Assembly (NCBI GenBank): GCA_003139795.1
Contig: PLGM01000154.1
Span: forward strand, 1 to 44,554
Reading direction: 5' to 3'
From: Acidobacteriaceae bacterium
GTDB lineage: Bacteria > Acidobacteriota > Terriglobia > Terriglobales > Acidobacteriaceae
Length of the DNA: 44,554 bases
Shown here: piece after piece, positions 17,153-27,128 of the stretch
Numbering within the stretch: position 1 is the stretch's first letter
Layout of the letters: the number at the start of each line of letters is the position of its first letter
Notes under the pieces: generated by a model
What the model was told of the DNA's origin: nothing
The model's input: only the letters and a program-made list of their open reading frames with translations
The model's database searches: none
Translations under genes and position numbers: made by a program

Positions 17153-18019
17153 ATGAAGCTGGGACTCATTGCCGGCAACGGGCGGTTTCCGTTTTTGCTG
17201 CTGGATGCGGCGCGGGCGCAGGGACTGGCGGTGACGGTGGCGGCGATTCGCGAGGAGACGGACCCGGAGATGGACCGGCGGGCGGCCGCGGACGATAGCA
17301 TTACGGTGCATTGGGTCTCGCTGGGGGAGCTGTCGCGGCTGATTGAGATCTTCCACAAGGAAGGCGTGCAAAAGGCGGTGATGGCGGGGCAAGTGAAGCA
17401 CAAGCAGATCTTTTCCAGCATCCGCCCCGACTGGCGGCTGGCCAAGCTGCTGCTGAACCTGGGGACGCGGTCGACGGATAAGCTGCTGGGGGCAGTGGCG
17501 AAGGTGCTGGGCGACGAGGGGATCGAGCTGATGAGCTCGACGGCGTTCCTGGAGCCGCTGCTGGCCGAGGAGGGCGTGCTGACGGCGCGGGGGCCGGACG
17601 AGGAAGAGCGCAAGAACATCGAATACGGGCTGGGCGTGGCGCGGGCGGTGGCGGGGTTCGACATCGGACAGACGGTGGTGGTGGCGGCGCAGGCGTGCGT
17701 AGCCGTGGAAGCGATGGAAGGCACGGACGCGGCGATCGAGAGGGCGGGGCTGCTGATGCGATCGCTGGATGGGACTGGGGATGGGGACGGCTCGACGCTG
17801 GAACGGCGGTTGACGGTGGTGAAGGTGGCGAAGCCGGAACAGGATATGCGCTTCGACGTTCCGGTGATCGGCATGGCGACGGTGGAGACGATGATCCAAG
17901 CGGGAGCCAGTTGCCTTTCGGTGGAAGCCGGGCGGACGCTGTTGTTCGATCGCGAGCGGTTGCTGGAACGGGCGGGTGAGGCGGGGATTGCCATTGTGGC
18001 GTCTGCGCGCGGATACTGA
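17153..18019 (+). CDS. lpxI: UDP-2,3-diacylglucosamine hydrolase LpxI
   Basis: A 288-residue protein of the LpxI (former DUF1009) family, which hydrolyses UDP-2,3-diacylglucosamine to lipid X and UMP in bacteria lacking LpxH. Recognisable parts are the N-terminal GLIAGNGRFPFLLLDAA, KAVMAGQVKHKQIF, the central SSTAFLEPLLAEEGVLT and the conserved C-terminal catalytic stretch KPEQDMRFDVPVIG. An acidic Gly/Asp-rich insertion (DGTGDGDGST) lies before the last domain. It completes a tight fabZ-lpxA-lpxI operon. lpxD and lpxB are not in the window. Confidence 0.92.
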   Translation: MKLGLIAGNGRFPFLLLDAARAQGLAVTVAAIREETDPEMDRRAAADDSITVHWVSLGELSRLIEIFHKEGVQKAVMAGQVKHKQIFSSIRPDWRLAKLLLNLGTRSTDKLLGAVAKVLGDEGIELMSSTAFLEPLLAEEGVLTARGPDEEERKNIEYGLGVARAVAGFDIGQTVVVAAQACVAVEAMEGTDAAIERAGLLMRSLDGTGDGDGSTLERRLTVVKVAKPEQDMRFDVPVIGMATVETMIQAGASCLSVEAGRTLLFDRERLLERAGEAGIAIVASARGY

Positions 18020-18083
18020 GGGCGGAAAGGAATTTGCGAGTCCCCCAGCGGCATTTCCCCGTCCAATCCCCAGGAGGTCCCCC

Positions 18084-18617
18084 GTGAGAAAACCATTATT
18101 CTTCGTTCTGGCCGCAGCCCTTCTGCTTGCGGTTGCGTATGTCACAGTCCATGCGGCCGATGAACCGCTGCCCGCCGTGGGGCAGGTTGCGCCCGGCTTT
18201 ACTCTTCCCTCGCAGGATGGCTCGCAGATTTCGCTGGACAGCTTCCGCGGCAAGTGGGTGGTGCTCTACTTCTATCCCAAGGATGCGACGCCTGGGTGCA
18301 CCATCGAGGCGCATAACTTCCAGCGCGACCTGGCGCTGTACGAGGCGAAGAATGCGGTGATTGTGGGCGTGAGCGTGGACACTCCAGACAGCCACAAGCA
18401 GTTCTGCACCAAGGAAGGGCTGACCTTTCGGCTGCTGGCGGACCCGGAGCACAAAGTGGTGGACGCTTACGGCTCGCTGGGCAACTATGGCGGCTTCAAG
18501 ATCGCCAACCGGAACACGTTCCTGATCGATCCGCAGGGCAAGATCAACAAGGTGTGGACCAAGGTGAACCCCGGAGTTCATTCCGCGGAAGTTCTGGCGG
18601 CCATTCCCGCCAGCTAG
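18084..18617 (+). CDS. Exported PrxQ/Bcp-type peroxiredoxin
   Basis: A 177-residue thiol peroxidase that reduces hydrogen peroxide and organic peroxides. The peroxidatic Cys72 lies in YPKDATPGCTIEA. The common resolving Cys five residues later is replaced by His, but Cys108, 36 residues downstream, fits the alternative PrxQ layout with the resolving Cys in the next helix. GTG 18084 has AGGAGG just upstream and is followed by a signal-like segment (PLFFVLAAALLLAVAYVTVHA), so the enzyme is probably periplasmic. It starts 64 bases after lpxI on the same strand. Confidence 0.88.
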   Translation: MRKPLFFVLAAALLLAVAYVTVHAADEPLPAVGQVAPGFTLPSQDGSQISLDSFRGKWVVLYFYPKDATPGCTIEAHNFQRDLALYEAKNAVIVGVSVDTPDSHKQFCTKEGLTFRLLADPEHKVVDAYGSLGNYGGFKIANRNTFLIDPQGKINKVWTKVNPGVHSAEVLAAIPAS

Positions 18618-18689
18618 GACTCGGCCAGGGTGCCGACGGCGCAGGAATAGAGGCTGGACGCAACCGCCCCGCGGGCCAAGGAGAGCAGT

Positions 18690-19148
18690 GTGCCAACGCA
18701 GCTTGCGCAGGAGTTTCGTAGAGAGTTGAATGCGTTGCACACGACGTTGCTCGCTGTTGCGCCCGCGCTTGCGGACACTCCGTGGCGTGTTGGCGGATGG
18801 ACGCGGAAGCAGATCGTGGGGCATCTGCTGGATTCGGCAACCAACAACCGGCAGCGGTTTGTGCGCACGGCCACGGAGGGACCCTATGTGGGACCGAAGT
18901 ACGCGCAGGACGCGTGGGTGGCTGCTCACGGTTATAGCGAACAAAGCTGGGAGACTCTGCTGCGCTGGTGGCAGACGGAGCATGAGATTCTGACGGCCGT
19001 GGTGGACCGCATCCCGGAAGAGCGGCTGGACACGGAGTGCGTGGTGGGGACGGACGCGCCGGTGTCGCTGCGCTTCCTGATCGAGGATTACTTGGCGCAT
19101 CAGCGTTGGCATTCTGGGCAACTGACGGACGGCGTGGCAACCTCCTGA
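18690..19148 (+). CDS. DinB-family putative metal-dependent protein
   Basis: A 152-residue four-helix-bundle protein of the DinB/YfiT superfamily. The putative metal ligands are His in GHLLDSA and the paired His in DYLAHQRWHSGQL. The family includes thiol-dependent transferases, but many members have no known reaction. GTG 18690 has AGGAG 8 bases upstream. A terminator hairpin follows at 19186. Confidence 0.82.
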   Translation: MPTQLAQEFRRELNALHTTLLAVAPALADTPWRVGGWTRKQIVGHLLDSATNNRQRFVRTATEGPYVGPKYAQDAWVAAHGYSEQSWETLLRWWQTEHEILTAVVDRIPEERLDTECVVGTDAPVSLRFLIEDYLAHQRWHSGQLTDGVATS

Positions 19149-19185
19149 ACCACCCGACCACCGCGCACTATCGCAGACGCAGAAA

Positions 19186-19211
19186 AGCCCGACACAGAGC
19201 CGGGCTCTTTT
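19186..19211. terminator. Bidirectional rho-independent terminator
   Basis: AGCCCG at 19186-19191 pairs with CGGGCT at 19201-19206, followed by CTTTTG on the plus strand and by a T-run (from AAAA at 19182-19185) on the minus strand. It lies between the DinB-family gene and the convergent histone-like gene and can serve both. Confidence 0.7.
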
Positions 19212-19236
19212 GCTTGCCTTGAATTGCCGGTTGCCG

Positions 19237-19848
19237 TTATTTCTTCTTTGTCCTTTTCGCAGCTGCCTTCTTCGCAACTGCCTTCTTGGCAGGCGCCTTC
19301 TTTGCAGCCTTCTTGGCCGCTGCCTTCTTGGCCAGAGCCTTCTTGACAGGAGCCTTCTTCGCTGCTGTCTTCTTGGCGGGCGCCTTCTTTGCTGCCTTCT
19401 TAACTGCCAACTTTTTACCTCGTTTGGTGGGTTTGCCGGCGCTTTTGCCAGCCTTGGCCTTGATGGCCGCGGCTTTTCCGCCTGTTGCGCCAGTGGATTT
19501 AGGTTTTACGGCGGATTTCTTTGCAGCCTTCCTGGCCACAGCCTTTTTGACCACAGCTTTTTTGGCGGCTGCCTTTTTGGCCGGGGCCTTCTTTGCGGCC
19601 TTCTTAGCGGGAGCCTTCTTGCCGGCGGCCTTCTTGCGGGCCGGCTTCGCTGCGGGTTGTTCGACGACCACAATCAAAGTCCCTTCAGCCGCTGGCTCAT
19701 CGTCATCCGAGGAGGTCAGCACACTGGAAGTTTCGACTTCTTCGTCCTCATCGTCTTCAAAGTCTTCGTCGTGATCGGGGTCCAGTTCCTTCGGCTCCCC
19801 TTCGAGATTGCCGTCACTCATCGCGTACATCCTGAACACTTCTTCCAT
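19237..19848 (-). CDS. Histone H1-like Lys/Ala-repeat protein with acidic head
   Basis: A 203-residue protein in two halves. Residues 10-50 are strongly acidic (DPDHDEDFEDDEDEE); residues 65-203 consist of KKA(A/P)(A/V)KKA repeats, as in eukaryotic histone H1 tails and the bacterial Hc1/AlgP-type DNA-binding proteins. ATG 19848 was chosen for its strong GGAGG 8 bases upstream. The basic part should bind DNA without strict sequence preference; the acidic head could shield it or bind partners. It lies downstream of the lytic transglycosylase gene on the same strand. The repeats make the length prone to change and assembly error. Confidence 0.8.
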   Translation of the reverse strand: MEEVFRMYAMSDGNLEGEPKELDPDHDEDFEDDEDEEVETSSVLTSSDDDEPAAEGTLIVVVEQPAAKPARKKAAGKKAPAKKAAKKAPAKKAAAKKAVVKKAVARKAAKKSAVKPKSTGATGGKAAAIKAKAGKSAGKPTKRGKKLAVKKAAKKAPAKKTAAKKAPVKKALAKKAAAKKAAKKAPAKKAVAKKAAAKRTKKK

Positions 19849-20004
19849 CCCATTGCCTCCAGCGGCTCACCGCTGCCGTTGTATTGGTTTGCCTCTTCGC
19901 GGAACGGACACACATGCTCCGCTTGCGGAAGCCATTGTAACAATAGCTTGCACGCAAATGGTAGCAGAACACAAGTACGTAATGAGATGCCTGGGGTGTT
20001 TTTG

Positions 20005-21903
20005 CTACCGAGGGGAAGATTTTGCATGCGCGGCGGGCTTGCGGACGCGGGATTTCCCGGCACTCGATGGGGCTGCCTTCTTTGCGGCAGCAGGGGCGCC
20101 GGAGTTGTGCGCGTGTTGGCTCTTCGACGTTGTTGGCGCGCCTTTTTTCGCGGATGAATGCGCGGCGGCTTTGGTGGCAGAACCCTTTGCCGGAGCGGTT
20201 TCATGGGGATTTTCGCCCGCTGCCGCGGAGGCCGCGCGGCGATGACCGCGCGCGGCGTGGGGCACGATGGCAGGCTCGGCCACATGCAAACGGCGGCCCG
20301 TCTCGACCTTGATGCCGGTGATCTTGTTCCATCGGCGCAACTGATTTAGGGAGACGCCGAAGCGGTCGGAGATGGTGACCAGGGTATCGCCCCTGCGCGC
20401 GGTGTAGAGCAACATGCGGGCCGACGGCGCAGCCGCGGGGGGCACGGGCACCACCAGCGCCTGGACGCCCTGGATGCTATCGCCGGGGCGCAGTTGATTG
20501 GCGGCGGCGAGCTCCGACTCGGGAACGTGGAACGCGCGGGCCACTGACGCCAGCGAGTCCTCGGCAGCGACGGGATGGTAGCGCCATGAGTTGCGCCTGG
20601 GCTCAGGAACAAGCGCGATGCGCTGGTCAAACAGCGTGGCCGTTCCGGCGGGGAGATGGAGGTCGAAGGAGGCGTCAGGCGGGGTGATCAGGCGCAACAG
20701 GCTGGGGTTGAGGGCTGTCAACTCATCGACCGGGGCGTCGACGATGTCGGCCACCAGGCGGAGGTCCACCGAGTAGTTGATGGTGACGGTGTCAGTGAGC
20801 ACAGGCGGATCGAGCGTGATGTCGTCGAAGCCGTACTGAGTGGGATTGTTGGCAATAATGATGGCGGCGAGAATTTCCGGGACGTAGTTCTGGGTCTCGG
20901 TGGGCAGTTCATGGCGCTTGTAGAGCTCCCAGAAGTCGGCGTAGCCCGTTCTCTGCACGGCGTGCTGAATGTTGCCGGTGCCGTGGTCGTAGGCGGCCAT
21001 GGAAAGGTACCAGTCGCCCAACTGGTTGTAGATGAACTTCATGTAGCGGGCATAGGCGCGGGTAGACTTTTCCGGATCGAAGCGTTCGTCGACGTAGCTG
21101 TTGAATGCCAGCCCGTAGGAGGGATCGTGGGGCATGAACTGCCACATGCCGCCGGCGTGGGAGTGGGGATTCATGGCGCGGGGATTGAAGCCGGACTCGG
21201 CCACGGCCAGGTAGATCAAATCCTGAGGCACGCCTTCCTCGCCCATCACGCGCTGAATCATGGCGCGGTAGCGGCCGGAGCGCTGGAAGGAGTGCAGCAA
21301 TGTGTTGTGCCCCTTCTGGGTGTTGGCGAAGAAGTTGATGTAGACGGCCACATAATCGTTGACCAGCAGGGGCAGATCGGACTTGGTGGTGGCCAGCTCG
21401 GCCCTGGCTTTGGCCACGATATTTGGATCTACGGCGAAGGTCACGTCGCTGGCCACATCCGCGGGGGTCGGCTCTTCATTGGGGACAAAGCCGTTGCCCT
21501 GCTTGAGGGCCTCCATCTCGAGGGCGTTGACGCCGTCGACAATGCGGTCGAACTCGTCCTGCAACTGCGGATCGGCCTTGATGTCGATGCGGCTCACGAG
21601 CATCAAATCGACGGCGCGATCGAACTGCACCTTGGCATCGGCGAGTTTTCCCTTGCGATAGGCGGCCTGGCCCTGGGCATAGGCATCCTCAACCTGCTGG
21701 ATGAGCTGGCGCACGTGCTGCTGCTGGGGCGTAAGCGGCGGAGGAGTGGCGGCCTGGGAGGGCGGCGTGGGGAGCGCCGGCGCGGTGGCCTGGGGCGGTT
21801 GTCCCTGGTGAGCATTGAGAGGTTGCGAGGGTTCGCACCCCGCAAGCGAGAGGGCGAGCAGGGCCGAAGCAAACAGACGATAGCGATTCCAACCAATGCG
21901 CAT
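20005..21903 (-). CDS. MltD-type lytic transglycosylase lipoprotein with LysM domains
   Basis: A 632-residue lipoprotein (LALSLAGC lipobox at the end of the signal). It cleaves peptidoglycan glycan strands to anhydro-muropeptides. The SLT domain shows the catalytic Glu in YLAVAESGFNP, then AGGMWQFMP and AAYDHGTGNIQHAV. Two C-terminal LysM-like modules follow (WRYHPVAAEDSLASVARAF; YTARRGDTLVTISDRFGVSLNQL). The last 80 residues form a basic Lys/Ala/Ser tail resembling the neighbouring histone-like protein. ATG 21903 places the lipoprotein signal at the N-terminus; an ATG at 21948 is an alternative. It is divergent from lepA. Confidence 0.88.
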   Translation of the reverse strand: MRIGWNRYRLFASALLALSLAGCEPSQPLNAHQGQPPQATAPALPTPPSQAATPPPLTPQQQHVRQLIQQVEDAYAQGQAAYRKGKLADAKVQFDRAVDLMLVSRIDIKADPQLQDEFDRIVDGVNALEMEALKQGNGFVPNEEPTPADVASDVTFAVDPNIVAKARAELATTKSDLPLLVNDYVAVYINFFANTQKGHNTLLHSFQRSGRYRAMIQRVMGEEGVPQDLIYLAVAESGFNPRAMNPHSHAGGMWQFMPHDPSYGLAFNSYVDERFDPEKSTRAYARYMKFIYNQLGDWYLSMAAYDHGTGNIQHAVQRTGYADFWELYKRHELPTETQNYVPEILAAIIIANNPTQYGFDDITLDPPVLTDTVTINYSVDLRLVADIVDAPVDELTALNPSLLRLITPPDASFDLHLPAGTATLFDQRIALVPEPRRNSWRYHPVAAEDSLASVARAFHVPESELAAANQLRPGDSIQGVQALVVPVPPAAAPSARMLLYTARRGDTLVTISDRFGVSLNQLRRWNKITGIKVETGRRLHVAEPAIVPHAARGHRRAASAAAGENPHETAPAKGSATKAAAHSSAKKGAPTTSKSQHAHNSGAPAAAKKAAPSSAGKSRVRKPAAHAKSSPR

Positions 21904-22034
21904 GAGCGAGGGCGCCGCCCGCAGCCTGGTGAGGGGAGCGAAAGACACTATCCCGATGATAAGCTATGGCATGGAGGCCCGCCGCGGCGGACGCGCAACG
22001 ACTGCGCAATTCCTCCTCTTTCGCCAAGCCCCGC

Positions 22035-23846
<1,812 letters not shown>

Positions 23847-24172
23847 GGGCTGCACCGTAACCATTTAGATACTTAGGTCACCTGCTGTTCATGCGGGGCT
23901 GTGGAAACCTCACAGAACCGGTGTCTGCTATTGCTCACAAGTATTCCCGTCTGGAGAACAGGGGCATTTTTCAGATTTGTGTTGATATATAAGGGGTTAC
24001 CTTGACTATCAGAAACCGGCCGAAGTTGACAAGAGAAAAAAAGAGGTTTTTTTTCCAGAATTGCGGGAAGTAATCCACAATTTTTTCCACAGAAGAGGGC
24101 GTTCGCGGCTTGAGTTTTTTTGCGCCCGGCCGGAAACGTTTGCCTGGCCGCTGAAGGAGATGGAATGCAGGG
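23847..24172. other. AT-rich intergenic region with DnaA-box-like sites
   Basis: This gap between the convergent lepA and skp genes is much richer in A/T than its surroundings, with A7 and T8 runs near 24033-24055. TAATCCACA (24071-24079) and TTTTCCACA (24083-24091) each differ by one base from the DnaA box TTATCCACA; TGTGGAAAC (23900-23908) differs by two. No convincing gene is present. Its meaning is open. Confidence 0.45.
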
Positions 24173-24173
24173 C

Positions 24174-24197
24174 AAAAGGCCCCGCCGAGGGGGGCCT
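24174..24197 (-). terminator. Rho-independent terminator after skp copy 1
   Basis: On the minus strand AGGCCCC pairs with GGGGCCT (24191-24197 and 24177-24183), followed by TTTTG. It lies just after the stop codon of the skp gene at 24221. Confidence 0.75.
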
Positions 24198-24220
24198 CTG
24201 CGTGCGTTGGAGGAATCCTC

Positions 24221-24853
24221 TCAGTGTGCGACGGGAGGCTTGGCTGCCGGCTTGGGGGCCGATGGGGCAGTCGAAGCTGCCGGTTGGGCCGGCGGAGCCG
24301 GTACGCCCGACTTGAGGTTGTAGGCATCGATAACCGGCTTGCTGATGTCGGTGGCAGGATTCGCGTAAAGGACGGGATTCTGCTGCTGGGATACGTCCAG
24401 AATGAGCGTGTATCCCTGCTGCTGTGCGTAGGTGGACATCACGTCATAGACTTTTGAGGCCAGGCTGTTGTAAATCTCGCCCATCTCCTGCTGGAAGTCG
24501 TTGCGGGCATCTTCGGCTTCGCGATCCAACTTCTTCTTCTTGTCGTCGATGGTTTTGGCCTGGCTGGCGCGAGCGGCCTCGCTGAGCTTGTCGCCCTGGG
24601 CCTGCAACTGCTTGGTGAGGCTCTCGACCTCGTCGTTGAGGGCCTTGAGTTGCTGTTCCTTGGGCGAGTACTTCTTCTCCAGGTCGGCGAAGTCGCGCTG
24701 GCCCTCGTTGGTTTGGGCCACGGCTGCCTGGAAAGCGATGACGGCAATCCTGACCGGGCCCGAAGGCGCGGCGGGGGCGGGCGGCGTTTGGGCGGCTGCG
24801 CCCAGGGCCAAGCCCGAGGCCAGTGCAACGGCAAGTGCAAGCGAACGCTTCAT
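24221..24853 (-). CDS. Skp/OmpH-family periplasmic chaperone, copy 1
   Basis: A 210-residue protein with signal peptide MKRSLALAVALASGLALGAAAQ. The core has the Skp layout: a short strand (IAVIAFQAAVAQTNEGQ), a long charged coiled coil (LEKKYSPKEQQLKALNDEVE...DKKKKLDREAEDARNDFQ) and a closing strand (YTLILDVSQQ). It would hold unfolded outer-membrane proteins for BamA. ATG 24853 fits the signal peptide, with AAGGAG 12 bases upstream. A Pro/Ala-rich tail ending VAH extends beyond the family core and is shared with copy 2. It is a clear tandem duplicate of the gene at 25192. Confidence 0.9.
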   Translation of the reverse strand: MKRSLALAVALASGLALGAAAQTPPAPAAPSGPVRIAVIAFQAAVAQTNEGQRDFADLEKKYSPKEQQLKALNDEVESLTKQLQAQGDKLSEAARASQAKTIDDKKKKLDREAEDARNDFQQEMGEIYNSLASKVYDVMSTYAQQQGYTLILDVSQQQNPVLYANPATDISKPVIDAYNLKSGVPAPPAQPAASTAPSAPKPAAKPPVAH

Positions 24854-25016
24854 TGGAATGGAAAACTCCTTCAAAATCCCGGTGCGGCGGTCTGCGTTCC
24901 GGCTGCAAAACAGCGCCTGTGCACGGTGAGAAACCTGGCGGTCAGTTACCACCCGGTTTACAATCCCAGCCTGAGAAACTCCAGGCTGCAAGGAAACATC
25001 AGCGGGACCATTGTGG

Positions 25017-25046
25017 ATTATAGGAGGGCCGGAAGAGGAGCGTCAA
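25017..25046 (-). promoter_or_regulatory. Near-consensus sigma-70 promoter of skp copy 1
   Basis: On the minus strand TTGACG (25041-25046) and a perfect TATAAT (25017-25022) are 18 bases apart. The same layout and flanking sequence precede copy 2. It implies an untranslated leader of about 155 bases. Confidence 0.8.
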
Positions 25047-25191
25047 ACAACCGGGCCGTGGATTTTGGCGCACTACGGAGACGGCGGCTGAGGAGGGTAT
25101 TCGACGCCTGGAGAAACACAGGCCCCGCAACGCGAGGCCTCAGACTGCATTCGATGTTCACTGGGGCTTTACGCGAAGTTCGGGCGCAGCA

Positions 25192-25836
25192 TCAGTGGGC
25201 GACAAGCGGCTTGGGGGCCGGCTTGGACGCCGCTGGGGCTGCCGCCGCCGGCTGGGCCGGTGGAGCGGGAACGCCTGAGGCCACGTTGTAGGCATCGACG
25301 ATGACCTTGGTGATGTCGGTGGTGGGGCTTGCGTAGAGAACGACGGGGGCCTGCTGCTGGCTTCCACTGCCGTCAACCACCAGCGTGTAGCCCTGCAACT
25401 GCGCGTATTTTGCCAGAACGTCGTATACCTTGGAAGCGATCTTGTTGTAGACCTCGTTCATCTCCCCGGTGAGGTCGTTCTGGGCATCCTCGGCGAAGCG
25501 CTGGGCCAGTTTTTTCTTGTCGTCGATGGTCTTTGCCTTGCTGGCGCGCTCGACATCGCTGAGCTTGTCGCCCTGGGCCTGCAACTGCTTCTCCAAGCCA
25601 TCGATCTCATCGGACTGAGCCTTGAGCTGGGCGCGCTTGGGCTCGTACTTTTTCTGCAGGTCGGCAAAGTTGCGCTGGAATTCGTTGGTTTGGCCTACGG
25701 CGGCCTGGAAGGCGATGACGGCAACCTTGGCAGGGACGGCCTGTGGCGGCGCTGCGGGGGCGGGCGATGTTTGTGCGGCGGCGCTCAGGACAAGGCCCGA
25801 GGCCAGCGTGACGGCTAATGCAAGCGAACGCTTCAT
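25192..25836 (-). CDS. Skp/OmpH-family periplasmic chaperone, copy 2
   Basis: A 214-residue protein very similar to copy 1 in signal peptide (MKRSLALAVTLASGLVLSAAAQ), core coiled coil and Pro/Ala tail ending VAH. The identity continues upstream through the ribosome binding site (GAAGGAGTTTTTCATTC) and the promoter, so the duplicated unit included the control region. It lies on the same strand downstream of bamA, where skp is found in many Gram-negatives. The coiled coil differs enough from copy 1 for some division of clients, but that is speculation. Confidence 0.9.
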   Translation of the reverse strand: MKRSLALAVTLASGLVLSAAAQTSPAPAAPPQAVPAKVAVIAFQAAVGQTNEFQRNFADLQKKYEPKRAQLKAQSDEIDGLEKQLQAQGDKLSDVERASKAKTIDDKKKLAQRFAEDAQNDLTGEMNEVYNKIASKVYDVLAKYAQLQGYTLVVDGSGSQQQAPVVLYASPTTDITKVIVDAYNVASGVPAPPAQPAAAAPAASKPAPKPLVAH

Positions 25837-26006
25837 TTGAATGAAAAACTCCTTCAGAATTCCTGTGTGGCAGGTCAGCGTTTCATCGCAGGACCGGACC
25901 TGTGCCTCCTGAGAAACCATACGGTCCTTTTTCAGGGACTCCGCGCCGGAAGAGGGGGCAGAGACAGGAAAAGACACGAGCGGAGACGTCAGCAGGAACT
26001 GCTTGG

Positions 26007-26035
26007 ATTATAGGAGGGCTGAGTGGGAGCGTCAA
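26007..26035 (-). promoter_or_regulatory. Near-consensus sigma-70 promoter of skp copy 2
   Basis: On the minus strand TTGACG (26030-26035) and TATAAT (26007-26012) are exactly 17 bases apart. Sequence on both sides matches the copy 1 promoter. The leader to ATG 25836 is about 160 bases. Confidence 0.82.
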
Positions 26036-26253
26036 ACCGGGAAGGCGTGAATTTCGCCTTGGTTGCCGATGAACGGAGGGCGGTTTGGGCTCCTGGCCTT
26101 CCATCCTTTTCGCAAAGAACGCTAAAAGGACGGAGCACCCAGCTTTTGTGGGAAGTGGCCAGAGGGCACACTGGGCTTTGCGGCTTCCCAGGTCTCAGAG
26201 TGGAGACTTGGGGCACACGCGCAGGCCGCTAACCTTCGGATTCTGCGCCGGCG

Positions 26254-26865
26254 TCAAGGCTGCGCAGGCCCGGCATGGGGGAAAAGGCCGAAACGTTGCA
26301 ACATCTGAAGCCCCAGCCCGACAACAGCCAAGAGCAGAAGAAGGGAGGCCAATGCGAAAAAGGGAATCTGCAGCACCGGCCAGGCCTTCCTGGGCAACTG
26401 GTCGGCCAATTTGTCGCCGACGGTCTCGTTGAAGCGAGCGGGCCTGTCTTCGCCTTCGGCGGCTGGCCTCCACTGCGAAGCGAGAAAGGCGGCGCGGAGG
26501 TTGGAGAGCAGGATGGCGGCGAGGATGATGGAGAGAAATCCAGGAAACCCACCGGTGGCCATGGCGTAGAGCAGGGCGGTGAAATAGAGAGCGAAGAGCA
26601 GCGCTGCAGCCGGCCAATTGCCTTCACGAACGCCCATGCCGCCAATCAGAAAAGCCAGCGCGGCCGCCGCGCCGGTGGCGATCATGATGGGGTTTCCGGT
26701 GACCAATGAAACCACAATTTGAAAGGCTGCGATGATCAAACAAATCCAGAATCCCTGGCGCCCCAGGTAATCCACGTCCCAGGCATTCTCCACCGTGGGC
26801 CAGAAGATGCTCTTCAGCCATCTTTCAGAGCGCTTGGCCTCTCCGGACAATCCAAGTGTTTGCAT
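26254..26865 (-). CDS. Integral membrane protein of unknown function
   Basis: A 203-residue protein with about five hydrophobic segments: GFWICLIIAAFQIVVSLVTG, IMIATGAAAALAFLIGGMG, AAALLFALYFTALLYAMATG with FLSIILAAILLSNLRAA, and FFALASLLLLLAVVGLGL near the end. A soluble loop (WRPAAEGEDRPARFNETVGDKLAD) lies before the last. ATG 26865 was chosen over a TTG at 26901; neither has a strong ribosome binding site. It lies between bamA and the skp genes on the same strand. No family recognised. Confidence 0.7.
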   Translation of the reverse strand: MQTLGLSGEAKRSERWLKSIFWPTVENAWDVDYLGRQGFWICLIIAAFQIVVSLVTGNPIMIATGAAAALAFLIGGMGVREGNWPAAALLFALYFTALLYAMATGGFPGFLSIILAAILLSNLRAAFLASQWRPAAEGEDRPARFNETVGDKLADQLPRKAWPVLQIPFFALASLLLLLAVVGLGLQMLQRFGLFPHAGPAQP

Positions 26866-27078
26866 GGCAGCCAGATTGCCCGAAGACGGGGACCGCGTCA
26901 AGTGGCCTTGTGGTTATTTGGAGCAATTTCAGGGTTAACACGCTGTAACGGAGGACCAGCAGGGTGGCTTTTTCTTGAGGGAAAAGCCACTTGGATGCAT
27001 GGGCCCCCATTACAGCAACCCTGAAATTGCCATATGAAGCCGGCAACAGCGGATTGATGGTTCGGCGCAGAGACGAAA

Positions 27079-27101
27079 GGGCCGCTCGTGGTGAGCGGCC
27101 C
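27079..27101 (-). terminator. Terminator hairpin after bamA
   Basis: On the minus strand GGGCCGCTC (27093-27101) pairs with GAGCGGCCC (27079-27087) around a five-base loop, followed by TTTCG. It begins 28 bases after the bamA stop codon. Confidence 0.7.
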
Positions 27102-27128
27102 GAAAGCAAGGGTGGAGAAACCTTTTGG

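Noticed and set aside
15004-18253. Long minus-strand frames (15004-16548, 16844-18253)
   Set aside because: They are antisense to fabZ, lpxA, lpxI and the secreted protein gene; composition is Arg/His/Pro-rich as expected for shadows.
18084-18617. One-Cys peroxiredoxin lacking a resolving Cys
   Set aside because: His replaces the usual +5 Cys, but Cys108 is at the right distance for the alternative PrxQ arrangement.
26157-26170. GTGGCCAGAGGG as a tRNA-Phe attachment copy
   Set aside because: Only about nine bases match the tRNA end by chance and the rest of the T arm is absent.
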